64,000 bases of DNA from Bacteroides propionicigenes (GCF_018390535.1 NZ_JAHBBW010000001.1:434001-498000); one strand, 5' to 3'. Positions 8,529 to 17,110 are shown, counted from the first letter of the stretch. The notes: a model not told the origin generated them from the letters alone. A program made the numbers and translations.

Positions 8529-10625
8529 ATGACAAGATTCAAACTTACGCTAATATTACTTTGCTTTATGACTATGATACAAGCCTCAAACCCTTTCTTT
8601 GAAAAGTATGCCACGCCGCACGGAACTGTTCCTTTCAACCTGATAAAGACCGAACATTATGCGCCTGCCATCCACGAAGGCATCCGCCGACAAAATGCAG
8701 AGATAGACGCCATCATCAATAACCCCGATGCGCCTACATTTGAGAACACGATAGTACCCTACGAAAAATCCGGAGAGCTGCTGCATCGTGTCAACACGGT
8801 GTTCGGCAATCTGCTCAGTGCCGAAACCGGTGATGAACTGCAGGAACTGGCACGTGAAATCATGCCGCTGATGAGCGAACATGAGAACAATATCAGTCTC
8901 AACGAAAAACTATTTGCACGCATCAAAGCCGTATATGAGCTGACGGACAAATCCGGACTTACTCCCGAACAATCCAAATTGCTGGAAGATATTTATAACG
9001 GTTTTGTCCGTAACGGGGCAAATCTGCAAGGAGACTCCAAAGAGCAATATCGCAACTTAAGCAAGGAGCTAAGCCTGCTTACTTTGCAATTCAGTGAAAA
9101 CGCCCTGAAAGAGACGAACGACTACCGACTGGTGCTGACAGACAAGTCGCAACTTTCCGGCCTGCCCGAAAGCGCCATTGACGCCGCCGCAGAAGCCGCA
9201 CAGGAAAAAGGCGTAGAGGGCTGGGTATTTACCTTGCACGCACCAAGCTACAGCCCTTTTATGACGTATGCCGACAATCGTGACCTGCGCCGCGAACTCT
9301 ACATGGCATATAATACAAAATGCACGCACGATAATGCCTGCAACAATCTGGAAATCGTAAAGAAAATCGCCAATACCCATATGGCAATAGCCCAACTGCT
9401 GGGCTACGACAACTTTGCCGAATACAACCTGAAGGAACGAATGGCGCAAAACAGCGATGCCGTGTACAAGCTGCTGAACCAACTGCTGGAAGCCTATACG
9501 CCCGCTGCACAAAAAGAGTATGCCGAAGTACAGGCATTGGCACGCAGTGAAAAAGGAAACGACTTTATCCTTATGCCATGGGACTGGAGTTATTATTCTC
9601 AAAAGCTGAAAGACCGGAAGTTCAGTATCAACGATGAGATGCTCCGCCCCTACTTTGAACTGAGCAAAGTGAAAGAAGGTGTTTTCGGACTGGCAAGCAA
9701 GCTGTATGGCATCACATTCAAAAGAAATACGGATATCCCCGTCTATCACAAAGACGTGGAAGCTTACGAGGTATTCGACAAAGACGGTACATACCTTGCC
9801 GTACTCTATACCGACTTCCACCCCAGAGCCGGAAAACGTTCGGGAGCATGGATGACGAGCTACAAAGGACAGTGGATAGACGAGAAAAGCGATGAGAACA
9901 GTCGCCCGCACGTGTCTATCGTAATGAACTTCACCAAGCCTACGCAAAACAAACCTGCCTTGCTGACTTTTGACGAATTGGAAACTTTTCTGCATGAGTT
10001 CGGCCACAGCCTGCACGGAATATTCGCCAACTCCGCCTACGAAAGTCTGAGCGGCACAAACGTTTATTGGGACTTCGTGGAACTGCCTTCCCAGTTCATG
10101 GAAAACTTCGCCATTGAGAAAGAGTTCCTGCATACCTTTGCCCGTCACTATCAGACCGGTGAGCTCATCCCCGACGAACTGGTGCAACGCATTGTGGACT
10201 CTTCGAACTTCAACGCCGCCTATGCCTGCCTGCGCCAAGTAAGTTTCGGGTTGCTGGATATGGCATGGTACACACGCAATACCCCGTTTGAAGGAGACGT
10301 CAAAGCCTATGAGAAACAGGCTTGGGAGAAAGCGCAGATTCTGCCTGTTGTGGAGGAGACTTGCATGAGTACCCAGTTCTCGCATATCTTTGCCGGCGGA
10401 TATTCTGCCGGATATTACAGCTATAAATGGGCGGAAGTACTGGATGCGGATGCCTTCTCCCTGTTTAAACAACGCGGCATTTTCAACCCGGATGTAGCCG
10501 ACTCTTTCCGCAAAAATATCCTGTCGAAAGGTGGTACGGAACATCCGATGACGCTCTATAAGCGTTTTCGCGGACAAGAGCCTACCATAGATGCACTATT
10601 AATCAGAAACGGAATCAAGAAATGA
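8529..10625 (+). CDS. dcp: M3-family peptidyl-dipeptidase (Dcp-like), exported
   Basis: This zinc metallopeptidase of family M3 probably releases dipeptides from peptide C-termini. The active-site HEFGH lies at residues 489-493 (in FLHEFGHSLHG), with the third zinc ligand expected in the following GTNVYWDFVELPSQ region. Length (698 residues) is normal. ATG 8529 is chosen because it begins a clean signal peptide (MTRFKL, a hydrophobic core, then IQASNP). The longer frame starts at 8487 inside the T tract of the gapA terminator, so it cannot be the start. Periplasmic location is inferred. The stop overlaps the next ATG (ATGA, 10622-10625), coupling it to the lipoprotein gene. Confidence 0.94.
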   Translation: MTRFKLTLILLCFMTMIQASNPFFEKYATPHGTVPFNLIKTEHYAPAIHEGIRRQNAEIDAIINNPDAPTFENTIVPYEKSGELLHRVNTVFGNLLSAETGDELQELAREIMPLMSEHENNISLNEKLFARIKAVYELTDKSGLTPEQSKLLEDIYNGFVRNGANLQGDSKEQYRNLSKELSLLTLQFSENALKETNDYRLVLTDKSQLSGLPESAIDAAAEAAQEKGVEGWVFTLHAPSYSPFMTYADNRDLRRELYMAYNTKCTHDNACNNLEIVKKIANTHMAIAQLLGYDNFAEYNLKERMAQNSDAVYKLLNQLLEAYTPAAQKEYAEVQALARSEKGNDFILMPWDWSYYSQKLKDRKFSINDEMLRPYFELSKVKEGVFGLASKLYGITFKRNTDIPVYHKDVEAYEVFDKDGTYLAVLYTDFHPRAGKRSGAWMTSYKGQWIDEKSDENSRPHVSIVMNFTKPTQNKPALLTFDELETFLHEFGHSLHGIFANSAYESLSGTNVYWDFVELPSQFMENFAIEKEFLHTFARHYQTGELIPDELVQRIVDSSNFNAAYACLRQVSFGLLDMAWYTRNTPFEGDVKAYEKQAWEKAQILPVVEETCMSTQFSHIFAGGYSAGYYSYKWAEVLDADAFSLFKQRGIFNPDVADSFRKNILSKGGTEHPMTLYKRFRGQEPTIDALLIRNGIKK

Positions 10626-11140
10626 AAGAAAAAATAAATATAAAAGTAATCGGCTGCTGCCTGATGATAATGACCATGTTTCTTGGCTTCAGCGCTTGCA
10701 ACAACGAAGACGACGTAATGGAAATCTTCAACAACAAGACCTGGAAATTAGCCCGCATAGCCACCGAAAAAGGGAAGGAACAATTTTATCAGGGCTTGTG
10801 GAACAACGAAACAGAAGAGAAAGCCAGCCGTGAACTGCTCAAAGTAGAGGGAAACTTCACCTTAAACTTCAACTGCGCCGACGTGAACGGAGAAATATCC
10901 GGTACAGTCAACGCACATGCCGTAAAATCGAACATCAGCGATGCCACGCTGAGAATAGACGGCAAAGAACATAGCATAAAGATTAGCGGGAAAGTTATCG
11001 GTACGGAAAGCGATAAACTGGCAAAGGTATTCAACAATGGTGTGCTGAACGTATTCAAGTACGAAGGGGATATACATAATCTGACCCTCTACTTTAAAGA
11101 CGGAAATACAACGAAAGTAATGGGATTTACAGCCCGCTAA
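10622..11140 (+). CDS. Small lipoprotein, DUF4847-like
   Basis: This 172-residue lipoprotein has a basic start, a hydrophobic core and a lipobox ending FSAC at Cys25, followed by NNEDD, an acidic +2 region often seen in exported Bacteroides lipoproteins. The rest is a beta-rich domain with alternating polar strands (NFTLNFNC, GEISGTVNAH, NLTLYFKDG). I associate it with the DUF4847 group of Bacteroides lipoproteins, but only by general resemblance and context. It is coupled by ATGA to the M3 peptidase gene and lies 14 bases before the dCMP deaminase gene. No function can be stated. Confidence 0.65.
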   Translation: MKEKINIKVIGCCLMIMTMFLGFSACNNEDDVMEIFNNKTWKLARIATEKGKEQFYQGLWNNETEEKASRELLKVEGNFTLNFNCADVNGEISGTVNAHAVKSNISDATLRIDGKEHSIKISGKVIGTESDKLAKVFNNGVLNVFKYEGDIHNLTLYFKDGNTTKVMGFTAR

Positions 11141-11154
11141 ATACAACTAAAGAT

Positions 11155-11592
11155 ATGGACGAGACTACGAAAAACAAACAAGAAGCGCTGGACAAGCGTT
11201 ATATACGTATGGCAAGTATATGGGCGGAAAACTCCTACTGCCAACGCAGACAGGTAGGTGCACTCATCGTTAAGGACAAAATGATTATTTCTGACGGATA
11301 TAACGGTACGCCTTCCGGCTTTGAGAATGTATGCGAAGATGAAAACAACGTCACCAAGCCGTATGTACTCCATGCCGAAGCCAATGCCATTACCAAGATA
11401 GCACGTTCCAACAACAGTAGCAACGGCGCCACAATGTACGTCACAGCTTCTCCCTGCATAGAATGCGCCAAACTCATCATTCAGGCAGGTATCAAACGTG
11501 TTGTATACTCCGAGAAATATCGTCTGGAAGACGGCATCGAATTGCTGAAACGCGCAGGCATTGAGGTGGTATTTGTTTCAGTTGAAAGTTAA
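11155..11592 (+). CDS. Deoxycytidylate deaminase (dCMP deaminase) family
   Basis: This 145-residue zinc-dependent deaminase would convert dCMP to dUMP for thymidylate synthesis. The zinc site is clear: HAEANAI supplies the His ligand and catalytic Glu, and SPCIECAK supplies two cysteines. The N-terminal YIRMASIWAENSYCQRRQVGALIV region and DGYNGTPSGFENVCE match ComEB/dCMP deaminases rather than tRNA or cytosine deaminases. It shares a transcriptional run with the peptidase and lipoprotein upstream. An AT-rich spacer of short GTTGAAA-type repeats separates it from the C-terminal protease gene. Confidence 0.92.
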   Translation: MDETTKNKQEALDKRYIRMASIWAENSYCQRRQVGALIVKDKMIISDGYNGTPSGFENVCEDENNVTKPYVLHAEANAITKIARSNNSSNGATMYVTASPCIECAKLIIQAGIKRVVYSEKYRLEDGIELLKRAGIEVVFVSVES

Positions 11593-11660
11593 GAGTTAAA
11601 AGTTGAAAGTTGAAACTCCGTGCGCAGCCAAATAGTAAATAGTAAATTGTAAAATAGTAC
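11579..11660 (+). repeat. Low-complexity GTTGAAA/AGTAAAT spacer
   Basis: Short imperfect heptamers (GTTGAAA, GTTAAGA, GTTAAAA, GTTGAAA) run to about 11615, and AATAGTAAAT units follow near 11631-11645. Similar spacers are common in Bacteroides and probably arise by replication slippage; a related one lies at 22018-22060. Confidence 0.55.
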
Positions 11661-11668
11661 ATATCATT

Positions 11669-13414
11669 ATGGGTACAAAGAACTCCTCCCGATTTACACC
11701 GCTTATCATCGCAATCAGCGTAGTAGCGGGTATCCTTATCGGAACGTTTTATGCCAAACATTTCGCAGGAAACCGTTTGGGTATTATCAACGGCTCGTCC
11801 AACAAGCTGAATGCCTTGCTGCGAGTGGTAGACGACCAGTATGTGGACAGCGTCAACATGACTGATTTGGTAGAAAAAGCCATGCCGCAGATATTGGCAG
11901 AGCTCGACCCCCATTCCACCTACATTCCCGCCCAGAAACTGGAAGAAGTCAACTCCGAACTGGAAGGCAGCTTCAGCGGTATAGGTATCCAGTTTACCAT
12001 ACAGGAAGATACCATACACGTAAACAGCGTGATACAGGGCGGTCCTTCCGAAAAGGTAGGACTTATGGCAGGCGACCGCATCGTCATGGTGAACGACAGC
12101 CTGTTCGCAGGCAAAGGACTGACTAACGAAAAAGCCATGCGCAACCTGAAAGGGCCTAAAGGCACCCAAGTGAAGCTGGGAGTAAAGCGCGCCACCGAAA
12201 AAGAACTGCTGGACTTCACCATTACGCGTGGAGATATTCCCCAAAATACGATTGACGCCGCTTATATGCTGAACGATGATTTCGGCTACATACAAGTCAG
12301 CAAGTTCGGGCGTACTTCACACGTGGAGCTACTGAATGCCATCGCCCAGCTGAGCCACCAGAAATGCAAAGGTTTCATCATCGACCTGCGCGGCAATACC
12401 GGCGGTTACATGGAAGCCGCCACACGTATGGTAAACGAATTCCTCCCGGAAGGAAAACTCATTGTATATACACAGGGACGTAAATATCCGCGCATGGAAG
12501 AATATGCCAACGGCACGGGCAGCTGCCAAAAGATACCGCTCGTGGTATTGGTGGACGAAGGCTCCGCCTCTGCCAGCGAAATTTTTGCAGGCGCCATACA
12601 GGATAATGACCGGGGAACTATCGTAGGACGCCGCTCCTTTGGCAAGGGATTGGTACAACAACCCATTGATTTCAGTGACGGTTCCGCCATTCGTCTCACC
12701 ATCGCCCGCTACTACACCCCATCAGGACGCTGCATCCAGCGCCCCTACGAAAGCGGCAAGGACTCCAAATACGAAATGGACTGGCTGACCCGCTACGAAC
12801 ACGGAGAGTTCTTCTCGAAAGACAGCATCAAACTCGACGAGAACCTGCGCTACTCCACCGGATTGGGACGTCCCGTTTATGGCGGAGGGGGCATCATGCC
12901 CGATGTTTTCGTACCGCAAGATACAACCGGAGTTTCCTCCTATCTGATAGAGGTCGGCAACAAGGGATTGATTATACAGTTCAGCTTCCAGTACACCGAC
13001 CGTAACCGTGCCAAACTGAGCGCTTTCGACAACGAACAGGATTTACTGAAATACCTGCGCCGCCAGGGTATCGTAGAGCAATTCATACGTTTTGCCGACT
13101 CCAAAGGGGTGAAAAGACGCAATCTGCTGATACATCGCTCCTACAAGCTGATGGAGCGAAACCTTTATGGCAACATCATCTACAACACGTTAGGCAAAGA
13201 AGCCTATATCCGATACATCAATGAGAGTGACGCTACCGTAAAGAAAGCATTGGAAATACTGGAACGCGGAGAAGCCTTCCCGAAAGCCCCGCTACAAACG
13301 GACCAAGAAGAAGAAAAGAACAAGAATGGAAAAGAAAAAAGAACTGCGCAAGCGTATGGCTCTGCTGAAGACCCTTCACAAATCTACCACTACGCATCAG
13401 TCACAGTCTGCTGA
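11669..13414 (+). CDS. C-terminal processing peptidase (S41 family)
   Basis: This 581-residue periplasmic serine protease is of the CtpA/Prc type. It has an N-terminal signal anchor (about 11-30), a PDZ domain (about 85-185, with GIGIQF and VGLMAGDRIV), and an S41 catalytic domain with the Ser/Lys dyad: Ser301 in GSASASE and Lys326 in SFGKGLVQQ, spaced 25 as in known CtpA enzymes. It trims C-termini of envelope proteins. Its last about 30 codons are a charged, low-complexity tail (QEEEKNKNGKEK) that overlaps the start of the next gene by 89 bases in another frame, which is unusual for this genome. The tail may be recently extended. Confidence 0.94.
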   Translation: MGTKNSSRFTPLIIAISVVAGILIGTFYAKHFAGNRLGIINGSSNKLNALLRVVDDQYVDSVNMTDLVEKAMPQILAELDPHSTYIPAQKLEEVNSELEGSFSGIGIQFTIQEDTIHVNSVIQGGPSEKVGLMAGDRIVMVNDSLFAGKGLTNEKAMRNLKGPKGTQVKLGVKRATEKELLDFTITRGDIPQNTIDAAYMLNDDFGYIQVSKFGRTSHVELLNAIAQLSHQKCKGFIIDLRGNTGGYMEAATRMVNEFLPEGKLIVYTQGRKYPRMEEYANGTGSCQKIPLVVLVDEGSASASEIFAGAIQDNDRGTIVGRRSFGKGLVQQPIDFSDGSAIRLTIARYYTPSGRCIQRPYESGKDSKYEMDWLTRYEHGEFFSKDSIKLDENLRYSTGLGRPVYGGGGIMPDVFVPQDTTGVSSYLIEVGNKGLIIQFSFQYTDRNRAKLSAFDNEQDLLKYLRRQGIVEQFIRFADSKGVKRRNLLIHRSYKLMERNLYGNIIYNTLGKEAYIRYINESDATVKKALEILERGEAFPKAPLQTDQEEEKNKNGKEKRTAQAYGSAEDPSQIYHYASVTVC

Positions 13415-13865
13415 GATACTTGCCGCCCTCGAAGCACACCCGGCTTTCAGGGCGGCAAACATTATATTGCTGTACCACTCATTACCGGACGAAGTAGATA
13501 CGCACGAATTCATCAGGAAATGGAGTACTGAAAAACAAATACTTCTGCCCGTCGTCGCAGGTAACGATTTGGAGCTTCGTGCCTATACAGGACCTACAGA
13601 CCTTGCCGTTGGCGCCTACGGCATTGAGGAACCTACCGGAGCATTGTTCACCGACTATGCCGCAATAGACTTCATCGCCGTTCCGGGTGTAGCCTTCGAC
13701 CGTAGAGGAAACCGGCTGGGAAGAGGAAAAGGATATTACGACCGGCTGCTTCCCCGCATACCGTCTGCCTACAAAGCCGGCATTTGTTTTCCGTTTCAAA
13801 TCGTAGAAGAAGTTCCTGCGGAGCCGTTCGACATCCGTATGGATGAAATCATAACACTACAATGA
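13326..13865 (+). CDS. 5-formyltetrahydrofolate cyclo-ligase
   Basis: This enzyme (MTHFS) converts 5-formyl-THF to 5,10-methenyl-THF using ATP. The 179-residue protein has the basic N-terminal helix (EKKKELRKRMA), VPGVAFDRRGNRLGRGKGYYDR in the second half (the family signature with the ATP-binding GRGKGYYD) and a C-terminal FDIRMDEIIT. Length is normal. It begins inside the 3' end of the S41 protease gene (89-base overlap). The start is fixed by the family N-terminus, since starting later would remove the first helix. Its TGA overlaps the ATG of a short open frame (13862). Confidence 0.93.
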   Translation: MEKKKELRKRMALLKTLHKSTTTHQSQSAEILAALEAHPAFRAANIILLYHSLPDEVDTHEFIRKWSTEKQILLPVVAGNDLELRAYTGPTDLAVGAYGIEEPTGALFTDYAAIDFIAVPGVAFDRRGNRLGRGKGYYDRLLPRIPSAYKAGICFPFQIVEEVPAEPFDIRMDEIITLQ

Positions 13866-13951
13866 AAACTAACTACCACGCTCATACCACACGCGGATAC
13901 GCTGAAGATGATGCGAGGAGAAAGCAACGGGAAAGTATCACCGAAATATAA
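13862..13951 (+). pseudogene. Short frame resembling a PHP-domain N-terminus (possible remnant)
   Basis: A 29-codon frame is coupled by ATGA to the 5-FCL stop and begins MKTNYHAHTTRGYAEDD. The start strongly recalls the first metal-binding motif of PHP-domain phosphatases (NYHTHTxRC), here with H-A-H. After about 12 codons the likeness ends and the frame stops. It may be the leftover of a deleted PHP gene, a tiny real gene, or chance. It overlaps the end of the DciA-like gene by 14 bases. Confidence 0.35.
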
Positions 13952-14228
13952 TGTTAGTAATCACCTGCGCCCCTACGTGCCGGTTCAGGTTACGCACCAG
14001 CAAATCCCGCCCCATCATCAGCTCCTGACGGAGAGCGGCGGAGGTAAGATGCACGTACAGCACTTGGTTCTTAATATAAAGTTCGCGCGTATAGGAGGCG
14101 ATAGTCGGTCCCAAAACCTCAGCCCACGAACTGATAAGCCGCCGCTCGTTCAGCGGAGACTCCAAACTTTCCTGTCGCAGGAAACTTCGTATCAGCTTCC
14201 CTATCTGTTCGGCATCATTCCGTTTCAT
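13938..14228 (-). CDS. DciA-like protein (DUF721)
   Basis: This is a 96-residue protein of the DUF721 family, the ancestral replicative-helicase operator/loader relatives (DciA). The family core is recognisable in the SSWAEVLGPTIASYTRELYIKNQVLYVHLTSAALRQEL region (about residues 32-67), with a tryptophan followed by small residues and an alternating strand pattern. It is translationally coupled to recF (ATGA at 14225-14228), a common arrangement in Bacteroidetes that links it to replication. A direct role in DnaB loading in this organism is inferred from the family. Confidence 0.85.
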   Translation of the reverse strand: MKRNDAEQIGKLIRSFLRQESLESPLNERRLISSWAEVLGPTIASYTRELYIKNQVLYVHLTSAALRQELMMGRDLLVRNLNRHVGAQVITNIIFR

Positions 14229-15364
14229 CTCTTAATTTCCTCCTCATCGGTCAATATGGTGTTTTCCTCCATTTCCGAAACTTCGCCCTGCTCCACACGA
14301 AACATCTTATAATCGCTGCCTACCTTATGCAGGATACGGTCTAAATGTTCGCGGTTAGTATCCGTAATAAAGATTTGTCCGAAACTATCTCCCGCCACAA
14401 GTTTGATAATCTGTTCTACACGCGAAGCATCCAGTTTGTCAAAAATATCATCAAGCAACAGCAAGGGAACCGTAGCCCCTGTCCGTTTCAGGAAGTCGAA
14501 CTGCGCCAGCTTCAAAGCCACCAGATACGTTTTGTTCTGGCCTTGCGAACCTTCCCGCTTGATTGGGAAATCACCCAACAACATATTCAATTCGTCTTTA
14601 TGCACTCCGCGGAGAGAGAAACCCATAATCCGGTCACGCATACGGCTCTCCTTCAACACTTCCAGCAAGGAAGCATCACGGGCGTGCGAATCATAAGTCA
14701 ACCCTACTGCCTCCTTATCCTGCGAAATAAACGAATAAAAAGACTGAAAAATAGGAATGAACTCACTGATGAACTCTTCCCGTTTACGGAACACCACTTC
14801 ACCGGCTTGCGCCATCATCTCTTCCCACACCAGAAAAAGTTCCTCTTCTACCGGCATTTCATTTTTCAGCAATGTGTTTCGCTGCGCCAATGCCTTGTTG
14901 TAGCGAATCAACGCATCCAAGTATTCCTTGTCGTACTGTGAAATCACTACATCCATAAAGCGGCGGCGCTCGTCACTGCCTCCGTTTATCAATGCCGAAT
15001 CGGCGGGAGATACCATTACCAGCGGCAAGAAACCGATATGGTCGGACAAACGCGTGTATTCTTTTTTGTTCCGCTTGAACTGCTTTTTCTGCCGGCGCTT
15101 CATGCCACAGTAGATTTCTTCCGGCGTACCGTCGGCTGCCTCGTAGAAGCCCTGAATAACAAAGAAGTCCGCATCATGCCTTATATTCTGCGAGTCGATG
15201 GGATTGCCCGCACTCTTACAGAAAGACAGGAAATAAACAGCATCCAGCAAGTTTGTCTTTCCCATTCCGTTCTGTCCGAAAAATGCGTTCAGCTTCGGAG
15301 AGAAAGCAAGCTCCGCTTGCTCCAGATTCTTATAGTTGAGTATAGATATACGTTTCAGTATCAT
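14225..15364 (-). CDS. recF: DNA replication/repair protein RecF
   Basis: RecF is an SMC-like ATPase that helps load RecA at gaps. From ATG 15364 the protein has 379 residues: an N-terminal MILKRISILNYKN strand, Walker A GQNGMGKT at 30-37, a signature-like SQGQNKTYLVALKLAQ and Walker B VPLLLLDDIFDKLD. A longer frame begins at 15406, but the only good promoter element (15393-15400, minus) lies inside it, so 15364 is preferred. It is followed by the coupled DUF721 gene. A C-terminal acidic tail (GEVSEMEENTILTDEEE) extends beyond the usual end. Confidence 0.95.
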   Translation of the reverse strand: MILKRISILNYKNLEQAELAFSPKLNAFFGQNGMGKTNLLDAVYFLSFCKSAGNPIDSQNIRHDADFFVIQGFYEAADGTPEEIYCGMKRRQKKQFKRNKKEYTRLSDHIGFLPLVMVSPADSALINGGSDERRRFMDVVISQYDKEYLDALIRYNKALAQRNTLLKNEMPVEEELFLVWEEMMAQAGEVVFRKREEFISEFIPIFQSFYSFISQDKEAVGLTYDSHARDASLLEVLKESRMRDRIMGFSLRGVHKDELNMLLGDFPIKREGSQGQNKTYLVALKLAQFDFLKRTGATVPLLLLDDIFDKLDASRVEQIIKLVAGDSFGQIFITDTNREHLDRILHKVGSDYKMFRVEQGEVSEMEENTILTDEEEIKR

Positions 15365-15392
15365 ATGGCGGCACATCTTTGGCTTTTCTGCA

Positions 15393-15400
15393 CAAAGATA
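15393..15400 (-). promoter_or_regulatory. recF -7 element
   Basis: CAAAGATA on the plus strand reads TATCTTTG on the minus strand. The predicted start near 15386 gives a 22-base leader to the ATG at 15364. Confidence 0.7.
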
Positions 15401-15483
15401 ATGCAAAGCAAAATAATTCTGCGGTTTTGGGATGTAAAATAAAAAAAGATGCCGCTAAATTTCGTTGATAGCTATAAAAAACT

Positions 15484-15491
15484 TACTTTTG
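15484..15491 (+). promoter_or_regulatory. -7 element of the TPR gene
   Basis: TACTTTTG followed by C lies 50 bases upstream of ATG 15541. A near -33 match (TTTC, 15460-15463) has the usual 20-base spacing. Confidence 0.7.
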
Positions 15492-15540
15492 CGGGTCGAA
15501 TCAGCTATTAATGAATAATAACAAAAAGAATATATAAAAA

Positions 15541-16224
15541 ATGGCAGAACAAAAGAAGACGAACGAAGCCTTAAACGTGGAAGACGCACTGACACAATCA
15601 GAGGCATTTCTCATCAAGAACAAAAAGACAATTATCGGTGCTATTTTGGCTATAATCATTATTATAGCGGGTATAGTAATGTACAAGAACCTCTATGCGG
15701 AACCTCGTGAGGAAAAAGCACAGGCAGCCCTTTTCAAAGGACAAGAATATTTTGAAGCCGACGCTTTTGCAGAAGCCTTGAACGGTGACAGCATCGGTTA
15801 TGCAGGTTTCATCAAGATAGCCGACCAATATAGCGGCACAGATGCAGCCAACCTCGCCAAAGCCTATGCAGGTCTTTGCTATGCACACCTTGGCAAGTTT
15901 GAGGAGGCTGTAAAAGCATTGGACAGCTTCGACGGAGACGACCAAATGGTAGCTCCCGCCATGAAAGGCGCTATGGGTAACTGCTACGCCCAACTCGGCC
16001 AACTTGACAAGGCATCTTCCATGTTGCTGAAAGCTGCCGACGAAGCCGACAACAACACACTCAGCCCCATCTACTTGAAGCAAGCCGGAGAAATCTTGGT
16101 TAAACAAGGCAAGTACGACGATGCTATCAAAGCATACACCTCTATTAAGGAGAAATACTTCCGTTCATATCAAGCTATGGACATTGACAAATACATCGAG
16201 CAAGCCAAGCTGCTGAAGAAGTAA
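15541..16224 (+). CDS. Membrane-anchored tetratricopeptide-repeat protein
   Basis: This 227-residue protein has a cytoplasmic N-terminus, a strong single transmembrane helix (about residues 32-54, IGAILAIIIIIAGIVMY) and then three or four TPR-like units (AYAGLCYAHLGKFEEAVKAL, GNCYAQLGQLDKASSMLLKA, AGEILVKQGKYDDAIKAY). The layout resembles YfgM-type ancillary proteins of the Sec/BAM pathway, with repeats on the periplasmic side. A role as a scaffold in envelope protein handling is a reasonable guess. It is monocistronic, with its own promoter and a long hairpin downstream. Confidence 0.85.
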   Translation: MAEQKKTNEALNVEDALTQSEAFLIKNKKTIIGAILAIIIIIAGIVMYKNLYAEPREEKAQAALFKGQEYFEADAFAEALNGDSIGYAGFIKIADQYSGTDAANLAKAYAGLCYAHLGKFEEAVKALDSFDGDDQMVAPAMKGAMGNCYAQLGQLDKASSMLLKAADEADNNTLSPIYLKQAGEILVKQGKYDDAIKAYTSIKEKYFRSYQAMDIDKYIEQAKLLKK

Positions 16225-16255
16225 TTTGCACCTTATTATATAAATAAGATATTTC

Positions 16256-16317
16256 GAGCACGGATTACACGGATATACACGGAAGTCAAAACCGTGAGTG
16301 CCGTGTAATCCGTGCTC
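16256..16317 (+). terminator. Long perfect hairpin after the TPR gene
   Basis: The 17-base perfect arms 16256-16272 and 16301-16317 enclose a 28-base loop and are followed by TTCTTTTT. The arms contain the CGGATTACACGG motif that recurs in Bacteroides intergenic repeats, so this may be both a repeat element and a terminator. Confidence 0.65.
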
Positions 16318-16372
16318 TTCTTTTTCCCTTCCCCCTATTTTTTAATTTTAAATTCTTAAACTTTAATTCATC

Positions 16373-16867
16373 ATGGCTACAGCTTATCACAACCTTTCGG
16401 ATTATGATTTCAACTCAGTACCCAGTGCAGAGAATATGAAATTCGGCATCGTAGTGTCCGAATGGAACTACAATATCACCGGCGCTCTCCTAAAAGGAGC
16501 TGTCGACACCCTAAAGAAGCACGGAGCAAAGGACGAAAACATCATGATAAAAACCGTACCCGGTAGTTTTGAATTAACTTTCGGCGCCAATCAAATTATA
16601 GAATACAGCGAAGTTGATGCCGTAATTGCAATTGGTTGCGTAGTTCGTGGAGATACGCCGCATTTTGATTACGTCTGCATGGGTGCAACGCAAGGAATCA
16701 CTCAATTAAACGCAAGTGGCGATGTTCCAGTGATTTACGGATTAATTACCACCAATACAATGGAACAAGCCGAGGATCGCGCAGGAGGAAAATTAGGAAA
16801 TAAAGGTGATGAATGTGCAATTACTGCGATAAAAATGATAGATTTTGCTTGGAGTTTACAAAAATAG
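16373..16867 (+). CDS. ribH: 6,7-dimethyl-8-ribityllumazine synthase
   Basis: This enzyme condenses 5-amino-6-ribitylamino-uracil with dihydroxybutanone phosphate to lumazine, the penultimate riboflavin step. The 164-residue protein has SEWNYNIT (substrate pocket), [11 protein letters not shown], the catalytic [10 protein letters not shown] histidine and the [23 protein letters not shown] phosphate-binding segment. Codon use changes part way: the first half prefers ATC, AAC, GAC and CTx, while the second half prefers ATT, AAT, GAT and TTA. The protein nevertheless looks intact. The gene ends 3 bases before the promoter of the tRNA pair. Confidence 0.95.
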   Translation: MATAYHNLSDYDFNSVPSAENMKFGIVVSEWNYNITGALLKGAVDTLKKHGAKDENIMIKTVPGSFELTFGANQIIEYSEVDAVIAIGCVVRGDTPHFDYVCMGATQGITQLNASGDVPVIYGLITTNTMEQAEDRAGGKLGNKGDECAITAIKMIDFAWSLQK

Positions 16868-16870
16868 TCG

Positions 16871-16878
16871 TATCTTTG
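16871..16878 (+). promoter_or_regulatory. Promoter (-7) of the tRNA operon
   Basis: TATCTTTG followed by C lies directly after the ribH stop and 61 bases before tRNA-Tyr. A TTTG lies at 16844-16847, with a slightly long spacer of 23. Confidence 0.75.
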
Positions 16879-16939
16879 CACCGCAATTGAGAAACAAAGC
16901 TACTTAAAAAGAGATTTAAAGTAGTTCTCGATAGCAAAA

Positions 16940-17022
16940 GGGCAAATACCAGAGTGGCCAAATGGGGCAGACTGTAAATCTGCTGGCTTACGCCTTCGGT
17001 GGTTCGAATCCATCTTTGCCCA
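16940..17022 (+). tRNA. tRNA-Tyr (anticodon GTA)
   Basis: The acceptor stem GGGCAAA (16940-16946) pairs with TTTGCCC (17015-17021), with discriminator A at 17022. The anticodon GTA sits in ACTGTAAATCT. A long variable arm (class II) fits bacterial tRNA-Tyr. The TPsiC loop reads GGTTCGAATCC. CCA is not encoded. It is the first gene of a two-tRNA transcript. Confidence 0.97.
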
Positions 17023-17030
17023 CTAAAATT

Positions 17031-17103
17031 GCGGAAGTAGCTCAGTTGATAGAGCATTAGCCTTCCAAGCTGAGGGTCGCGGGTTTGAGCCCCGTCTTCC
17101 GCT
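17031..17103 (+). tRNA. tRNA-Gly (anticodon TCC)
   Basis: The acceptor stem GCGGAAG (17031-17037) pairs with CTTCCGC (17096-17102), with discriminator T at 17103. The anticodon TCC sits in CCTTCCAAGC. The D arm is AGCTCAGTTGATAGAGC and the T loop GGGTTTGAGCCCC. CCA is not encoded. It follows tRNA-Tyr after 8 bases. Confidence 0.97.
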
Positions 17104-17110
17104 CTTAATG

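Noticed and set aside
9069..10577. A 502-codon open frame on the minus strand opposite the M3 peptidase gene
   Set aside because: It is a shadow of the peptidase reading frame. The plus strand has a signal peptide and HEFGH; the minus-strand product has no recognisable motif and contains typical antisense composition.
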